Shown one piece after another: positions 8,160 to 11,628 of a DNA stretch of 11,628 nt. The notes beneath the pieces were generated by a model. That model ran no database searches. It was given only the letters and a program-made list of their open reading frames with translations, and was not told where the DNA came from. Where the stretch lies: positions 8,123 through 19,750 of the forward strand of contig DNQP01000139.1 in assembly GCA_003500955.1 (NCBI GenBank), in the 5' to 3' direction. Origin of the DNA: Curvibacter sp. Its GTDB lineage: Bacteria > Pseudomonadota > Gammaproteobacteria > Burkholderiales > Burkholderiaceae_C. Made by a program: the position numbers and the translations under genes. How positions within the stretch are numbered: the first letter of the stretch is position 1; every line of letters starts with the position of its first letter.

Positions 8160-8903
8160 TCACAGCAGGGAGCGCAGCAGCAGGCTGCTGCCTGTGAGCA
8201 GCAGCACGCCGTGCAGCAGCTGCAGGAAGCGCTGCCGGTTCAGGCGCAGGCTGACATGGTGGCCGATCCACAGACCCAGGCCCACGGCCGGCAGCAGGCA
8301 CAGCACCAGCCAAAGCAGCTCGGGATCGAGCAGGCGGCCGGCCAGCAGGAAGAGTGCGACACGGATCACCGAGCTGAACATCAGCACCGCGGTCTGCGTC
8401 GCGCGGATCTGTTGCACGTCGTCGAGGCGGCGCAGCAGGTAGATGGAATAGACCCAGCCGCCGGCCCCGAAGAGGGCGCTGAAGACCCCGCCCGTGCTGC
8501 CATACCACCAGGCCCAGCGCGCATCCAGTTCCTTGCGCGGCGCTGCGGCGGGTTGCCGCAGGCCGCGCAGGGCATAGAGCACCACGAAGGCACCCAGCAG
8601 GGGCATGAGCAGCTTCACGGGCAGGGTGAAGAGCAGCCAGGCGCCGAGTGCGCTGCCCGCGCACAGCCAGGGCACGAGACGCCAGAGCTCGCGCCGTGCC
8701 ACATGCTCGCTCAGGCGCCAGCCGTTGGACCAGGAGGCCACCATGTCGGTCAGCGCCAGCGTGGGCACGACGGTGGAAACAGGCAGGATATGCGCCAGCA
8801 GCGGGGCGCTGACCAGGGTGGAGCCGAAGCCCACGAGGCCGAAGACCACGTAGGCGAAGGTGATCACGGGTTCGGCGTAGAGCAGGGTGAGCAGGTCGGG
8901 CAT
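8160..8903 (-). CDS. TauE/SafE-family membrane transporter (sulfite/anion exporter type)
   Basis: A 247-residue, very hydrophobic integral membrane protein with roughly seven to eight predicted helices. The duplicated TauE/SafE signature is visible: GLVGFGSTLVSAPLL near residues 22-36 and GGVFSALFGAGGWVYSIYL in the second half. The family includes exporters of sulfite, sulfoacetate and other organic anions, but most members lack a known substrate, and nothing nearby points to sulfonate metabolism. The start at MPDLLTLLYAEP is chosen because hydrophobic family-like sequence begins there; the open frame upstream is arginine/proline-rich and overlaps the divergent phospholipase gene. No good Shine-Dalgarno precedes the ATG. 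A TATACA hexamer (8912-8917 in minus-strand reading) ends only about eight bases upstream, so a very short or absent leader is possible. Confidence 0.87.
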   Translation of the reverse strand: MPDLLTLLYAEPVITFAYVVFGLVGFGSTLVSAPLLAHILPVSTVVPTLALTDMVASWSNGWRLSEHVARRELWRLVPWLCAGSALGAWLLFTLPVKLLMPLLGAFVVLYALRGLRQPAAAPRKELDARWAWWYGSTGGVFSALFGAGGWVYSIYLLRRLDDVQQIRATQTAVLMFSSVIRVALFLLAGRLLDPELLWLVLCLLPAVGLGLWIGHHVSLRLNRQRFLQLLHGVLLLTGSSLLLRSLL

Positions 8904-8927
8904 GGCGCGACTGTATACCGCAGCCAA

Positions 8928-8936
8928 TGGTATCTT
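8928..8936 (+). promoter_or_regulatory. Possible extended -10 promoter of the patatin-like gene
   Basis: TGGTATCTT has the TGn plus hexamer form of an extended -10 element. Transcription would start near 8943-8947, at or next to the GTG (8944) and ATG (8947) start candidates, so the message would be leaderless or nearly so. No good -35 is present. The intergenic gap is only 43 bp, so any promoter must lie here or inside the divergent exporter gene. Confidence 0.25.
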
Positions 8937-8946
8937 CGGCGGCGTG

Positions 8947-9891
8947 ATGACTGACTCGAAACCTCTTCCCCCTCCAGCCGCGCGGCCGCGCATCGGCCTG
9001 GCCCTGGGCAGCGGCTCGGCCCGCGGCTGGTCGCACATCGGCGCCATCCGGGCGCTGGAGCGTGCGGGCATCGTGCCTGACATCGTCTGTGGCACCTCCA
9101 TCGGCGCGCTCGTCGGAGCGGTCTATGCGGCGGGCGAGCTCGATCGCTTCGAACCCTGGGTGCGCACCCTGAGCTGGAAGTCCGTGCTCGGGCTCATGGA
9201 CTTCAAGATGGGCGGCGGTCTGATTGAAGGCGGCAAGCTGCTTGACTTCTTCCGCAACCGCTACGAGGACCGCGGTATCGAGGGCCTGGCCAAGCCCTAT
9301 GCCTGCGTGGCCACCGAGCTCTACAGCGGCCGCGAGGTCTGGCTACGGGACGGGCCCCTGCTCGACGCGGTGCGTGCCTCCATCGCCCTGCCGGGTCTGT
9401 TCACGCCGGCGCAGCACGAGGGGCGCTTGCTGGTGGACGGCGGTCTGGTGAATCCGGTGCCGGTCTCCTTGTGCCGCGCCATGGGGGCCGACATCGTGAT
9501 CGCCGTCGACCTGAACTGGGACATCATGCTGCGCCACAACCGCGTCGCGGGCCGGGCCAGCGCGGCCGAGGACGCCGATGCGACCGAGGGCTCGGGCGGT
9601 CTGCTGCAAGCCATCGTGGCGCGCCTGCGGCCGGCACGCAATGGGAACGGCAAGGAAGGCGCCATCGCCATGCCCTCCATGCTGGACGTGCTGACCACCA
9701 GCCTCAACATCATGCAGATGCGCATCACGCAGAGCCGTCTGGCCGGCGAGCCGGCCGATGTGCTGATCCGTCCGCGTCTCAACGATGTGGCACCCATGGA
9801 CTACCACCTCGCGGCCTCCACCATTGCCGAGGGCGAGCGCGCGGCGGAGTTTGCTTTGCCACAGATCCGCGACGTGCTGGGCATCGTCTGA
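8947..9891 (+). CDS. Patatin-like phospholipase, RssA family
   Basis: A 314-residue protein of the bacterial patatin-like family, resembling E. coli RssA. These are Ser-Asp dyad lipid acyl hydrolases. The glycine-rich oxyanion loop is [12 protein letters not shown] (21-32), the nucleophile elbow is GTSIG with Ser51, and the catalytic Asp164 lies in VDGG. All required residues are intact, so it is predicted active; the natural substrate is unknown. A low-complexity stretch rich in Ala, Gly, Asp and Glu (about 200-235) lies beyond the catalytic core and looks like a flexible insert. There is no signal peptide or membrane segment, so it is likely cytoplasmic. ATG 8947 is preferred; GTG 8944 immediately precedes it. 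No Shine-Dalgarno is seen. A strong terminator follows 15 bp after the stop. Confidence 0.9.
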   Translation: MTDSKPLPPPAARPRIGLALGSGSARGWSHIGAIRALERAGIVPDIVCGTSIGALVGAVYAAGELDRFEPWVRTLSWKSVLGLMDFKMGGGLIEGGKLLDFFRNRYEDRGIEGLAKPYACVATELYSGREVWLRDGPLLDAVRASIALPGLFTPAQHEGRLLVDGGLVNPVPVSLCRAMGADIVIAVDLNWDIMLRHNRVAGRASAAEDADATEGSGGLLQAIVARLRPARNGNGKEGAIAMPSMLDVLTTSLNIMQMRITQSRLAGEPADVLIRPRLNDVAPMDYHLAASTIAEGERAAEFALPQIRDVLGIV

Positions 9892-9906
9892 GCGGACCTT
9901 CAGACG

Positions 9907-9936
9907 TCAAAAAGCCGCCCGCAGGCGGCTTTTTGA
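9907..9936. terminator. Bidirectional rho-independent terminator
   Basis: The two arms, TCAAAAAGCCGCC (9907-9919) and GGCGGCTTTTTGA (9924-9936), pair perfectly over 13 bp around a CGCA loop. The GC-rich stem is followed by a T run on both strands. It lies between the convergent phospholipase gene (stop 9891) and tyrB (stop at 9953) and should terminate both. Confidence 0.93.
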
Positions 9937-9952
9937 TGGTCAGCGCCAGGCG

Positions 9953-11149
9953 TCAGACCACCTTGGCAATCGCCTGGCAGACATAGTCGATGTTCTTGCT
10001 GTTGAGCGCGGCCACGCACATGCGGCCGGTGTCGGTGCCGTAGACGCCGAACTCGCTGCGCAGGCGCACCATCTGGTCCTTGGACAGGCCCGAGTAGCTG
10101 AACATGCCGATCTGGCTGGTGATGAAGCTCATGTCCTGCTTCACGCCAGCGGCCTTGAGGCCGTCGACCAGCTTCTGGCGCATGGCCTTGATGCGCACGC
10201 GCATCTCGCCGAGCTCCTTTTCCCAAAGGGCGCGCAGCTCGGGGTTGTTCAGCACCGCGGCCACCACGGCGCCGCCGTGCGTGGGCGGGTTGCTGTAGTT
10301 GGTGCGGATCACGATCTTGAGCTGGCTGAGCACGCGGTCCGCTTCTTCCTTGCTGGTGCAGAGCACGGACAGGGCGCCGACGCGCTCGCCATACAGGCTG
10401 AAGCTCTTGGAGAAGCTGGTGGAGACGAAGAAGGTCAGGCCGGCGGCGACGAACTTGCCGATCACGGCGCCGTCTTCGGCGATGCCGTTGCCGAAACCCT
10501 GGTAGGCCATGTCCAGGAAGGGCACGAGGTTCTTGCTCTTGATCGCGGCGATGACCTGGTCCCACTGGGCGGCCGTGATGTCATAACCCGTGGGGTTGTG
10601 GCAGCAGGCGTGCAGCAGCACGATGGTGCCGGCCGGGGCAGCCTGGATGTCGGCCAGCATGCCGGCAAAGTCCACGCCGCGCTTGGCAGCGTCGTAGTAG
10701 CGATAGCTCTCGACCGCGAAGCCGGCGTTGGTGAACAGGGCGCGATGGTTCTCCCAGCTCGGGTCGGAGATCAGCACCCGGGCAGCGGGGTTGAGACGCT
10801 TGAGGAAGTCGGCACCGATCTTCAGGCCGCCGGTACCCCCGATGCCCTGTACGGTGGCGACGCGACCGCTCTTGACGGGCTCGCTGTCGGCACCGAAGAC
10901 CAGGCTCTTGACGGCGGCGTCATAGGCGGCAATGCCGTCGATGGGCAGGTAACCACGGGCGGTGGGCTTGTCCATCATGGCCTTTTCAGCGGCCTGCACA
11001 CACTGCAGCAGGGGCAGCTTGCCGTTGTCGTCGAAATACACGCCGACGCCCAGATTGACCTTGTTGGGATTGGTGTCGGCGTTGAACTGCTCGTTCAGAC
11101 CCAGGATGGGGTCGCGCGGGGCCATTTCGACGGCGGAGAACAGGGACAT
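9953..11149 (-). CDS. tyrB: Aromatic/aspartate aminotransferase, PLP-dependent class I
   Basis: A 398-residue fold-type I aminotransferase of the AspC/TyrB group, transferring amino groups between aspartate or aromatic amino acids and 2-oxoglutarate. The cofactor site is complete: W132 (DPSWENHR), N185 (HNPTG), D213 and Y216 ([10 protein letters not shown]), Schiff-base K248 ([12 protein letters not shown]) and R256 (GERVGAL). Both carboxylate-binding arginines are present: R376 ([10 protein letters not shown]), and R282 (IRTNYSNPP), which corresponds to the dicarboxylate-selective residue. Phrases such as GRMCVA-LN, IVLLH-CCHNPTG and DFLKR are closer to E. coli TyrB than to AspC, so I chose tyrB; aspC-like activity is equally possible. 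ATG 11149 has a good Shine-Dalgarno (AAGGA, 6-base spacing). The gene is monocistronic as seen here, divergent from uvrB and ended by the terminator at 9907-9936. Confidence 0.93.
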   Translation of the reverse strand: MSLFSAVEMAPRDPILGLNEQFNADTNPNKVNLGVGVYFDDNGKLPLLQCVQAAEKAMMDKPTARGYLPIDGIAAYDAAVKSLVFGADSEPVKSGRVATVQGIGGTGGLKIGADFLKRLNPAARVLISDPSWENHRALFTNAGFAVESYRYYDAAKRGVDFAGMLADIQAAPAGTIVLLHACCHNPTGYDITAAQWDQVIAAIKSKNLVPFLDMAYQGFGNGIAEDGAVIGKFVAAGLTFFVSTSFSKSFSLYGERVGALSVLCTSKEEADRVLSQLKIVIRTNYSNPPTHGGAVVAAVLNNPELRALWEKELGEMRVRIKAMRQKLVDGLKAAGVKQDMSFITSQIGMFSYSGLSKDQMVRLRSEFGVYGTDTGRMCVAALNSKNIDYVCQAIAKVV

Positions 11150-11189
11150 GTCGATTCCTTGGAAAAGTCAGTTTGGGGAAGGGGGCAGA

Positions 11190-11209
11190 CCGCTGACACC
11201 GGTCAACGG
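11190..11209. repeat. Inverted repeat in the tyrB-uvrB control region
   Basis: CCGCTGAC (11190-11197) and GTCAACGG (11202-11209) form an inverted repeat with 7 of 8 positions matching around ACCG. It overlaps the -35 candidate for uvrB and lies in the leader or promoter region of tyrB. It could be an operator or a chance repeat. It does not match the LexA box pattern. Confidence 0.35.
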
Positions 11210-11222
11210 AATGGCGTATTCT
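11193..11222 (+). promoter_or_regulatory. Possible sigma70-like promoter of uvrB
   Basis: CTGACA (11193-11198) and TATTCT (11217-11222) are separated by 18 bp, matching the consensus at five and four of six positions. The start would fall near 11229, giving a leader of about 38 bases. No SOS box (CTG-N10-CAG type) was seen in the 117-bp gap. I found no equally good promoter for tyrB on the other strand. Confidence 0.4.
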
Positions 11223-11266
11223 TATCGGTTGCCCGCAATTTTAACGGTCCGACGGATCAGCTTTCC

Positions 11267-11628
11267 ATGACCAACGCATCAGTGGCCCCCGTGGTGGACA
11301 AACCGGCGGATGAGACGCCGTCCGGACAGTTCGTCACCTTTCCCGGTTCGCCTTTCGAGCTCTACCAGCCCTATCCGCCGGCGGGCGACCAGCCGGTGGC
11401 CATCGACCAGCTGGTGGAGGGGGTGGAAAACGGTGAGGTGTTCCAGACCTTGCTGGGGGTGACCGGCTCGGGCAAGACCTACACCATGGCCAACGTGATC
11501 GCCCGCCTGGGGCGACCGGCCATCGTCTTTGCGCCCAACAAGACGCTGGCGGCCCAGCTCTACAGCGAGTTCCGCGAGTTCTTTCCGAAGAACGCCGTGG
11601 AGTACTTCGTCAGCTACTACGACTATTA
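11267..11628 (+). CDS. uvrB: UvrABC excision nuclease subunit B (N-terminal part, cut by window end)
   Basis: The first 120 codons of UvrB, the helicase-like subunit that receives damaged DNA from UvrA and recruits UvrC in nucleotide excision repair. Visible motifs are the Q-like segment [10 protein letters not shown] (38-47), Walker A GVTGSGKT (64-71, Lys70), the motif [19 protein letters not shown] (89-107), and the beginning of the beta-hairpin region, EYFVSYYDY (112-120). The Walker lysine lies about 25 residues later than in E. coli UvrB because of a Pro/Ala/Val-rich N-terminal extension (roughly residues 1-25). This may be genuine or may mean the real start is further in, but no other ATG lies between 11267 and the conserved region. 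The Shine-Dalgarno is weak. The remaining helicase and UvrC-binding domains are outside the window. Confidence 0.95.
   Translation, partial: MTNASVAPVVDKPADETPSGQFVTFPGSPFELYQPYPPAGDQPVAIDQLVEGVENGEVFQTLLGVTGSGKTYTMANVIARLGRPAIVFAPNKTLAAQLYSEFREFFPKNAVEYFVSYYDY

Noticed and set aside
8131..9036. Minus-strand frame of 301 codons overlapping the exporter
   Set aside because: The overlapping frame at 8160-8903 shows clear membrane helices and TauE/SafE motifs, while this one is Arg/Ala/Pro-rich and lacks both.

Overview
This window looks like ordinary chromosome from a high-GC betaproteobacterium. Burkholderiales is likely and Comamonadaceae-like is my best guess. The basis is high GC with strong GC3 bias, an intracellular PHB depolymerase of the Cupriavidus PhaZ1 type, a soluble RsxB-like ferredoxin protein, and a tyrB-type aminotransferase divergent from uvrB. 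No tRNA, rRNA, IS element, CRISPR array or phage gene was seen.

Layout. A very large membrane-bound hybrid sensor histidine kinase fills 1-4984 on the minus strand; its 3' end lies outside the window. Upstream of it on the same strand are rsxB (5120-5779) and phaZ (5804-7111), 24 bp apart and probably co-transcribed from a good sigma70-like promoter at 7144-7171. That promoter carries a TGC-rich, PhaR-like motif at its expected start point. Divergent from phaZ is a YgiD/DODA-type extradiol dioxygenase (7237-8106). It converges on a TauE/SafE-type membrane exporter (8160-8903, minus). The exporter is divergent, over only 43 bp, from an RssA-type patatin-like phospholipase (8947-9891, plus). 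A near-perfect bidirectional terminator (9907-9936) separates the phospholipase from tyrB (9953-11149, minus). tyrB is divergent from uvrB (11267 onward, plus), which is cut by the window edge.

Function. Most genes are unrelated housekeeping or metabolic genes: storage-polymer mobilisation, Fe-S electron transfer, anion or sulfur export, lipid hydrolysis, aromatic/aspartate transamination and nucleotide excision repair. The most distinctive object is the kinase: four membrane segments, a CHASE domain, seven PAS domains, HisKA, HATPase and REC. Two of the PAS pairs look like a tandem duplication of about 255 residues. I found no convincing previously undescribed multi-gene system. The best leads are the PAS duplication, the phaZ control region, the phaZ-rsxB pairing and the compact control region between the exporter and the phospholipase.
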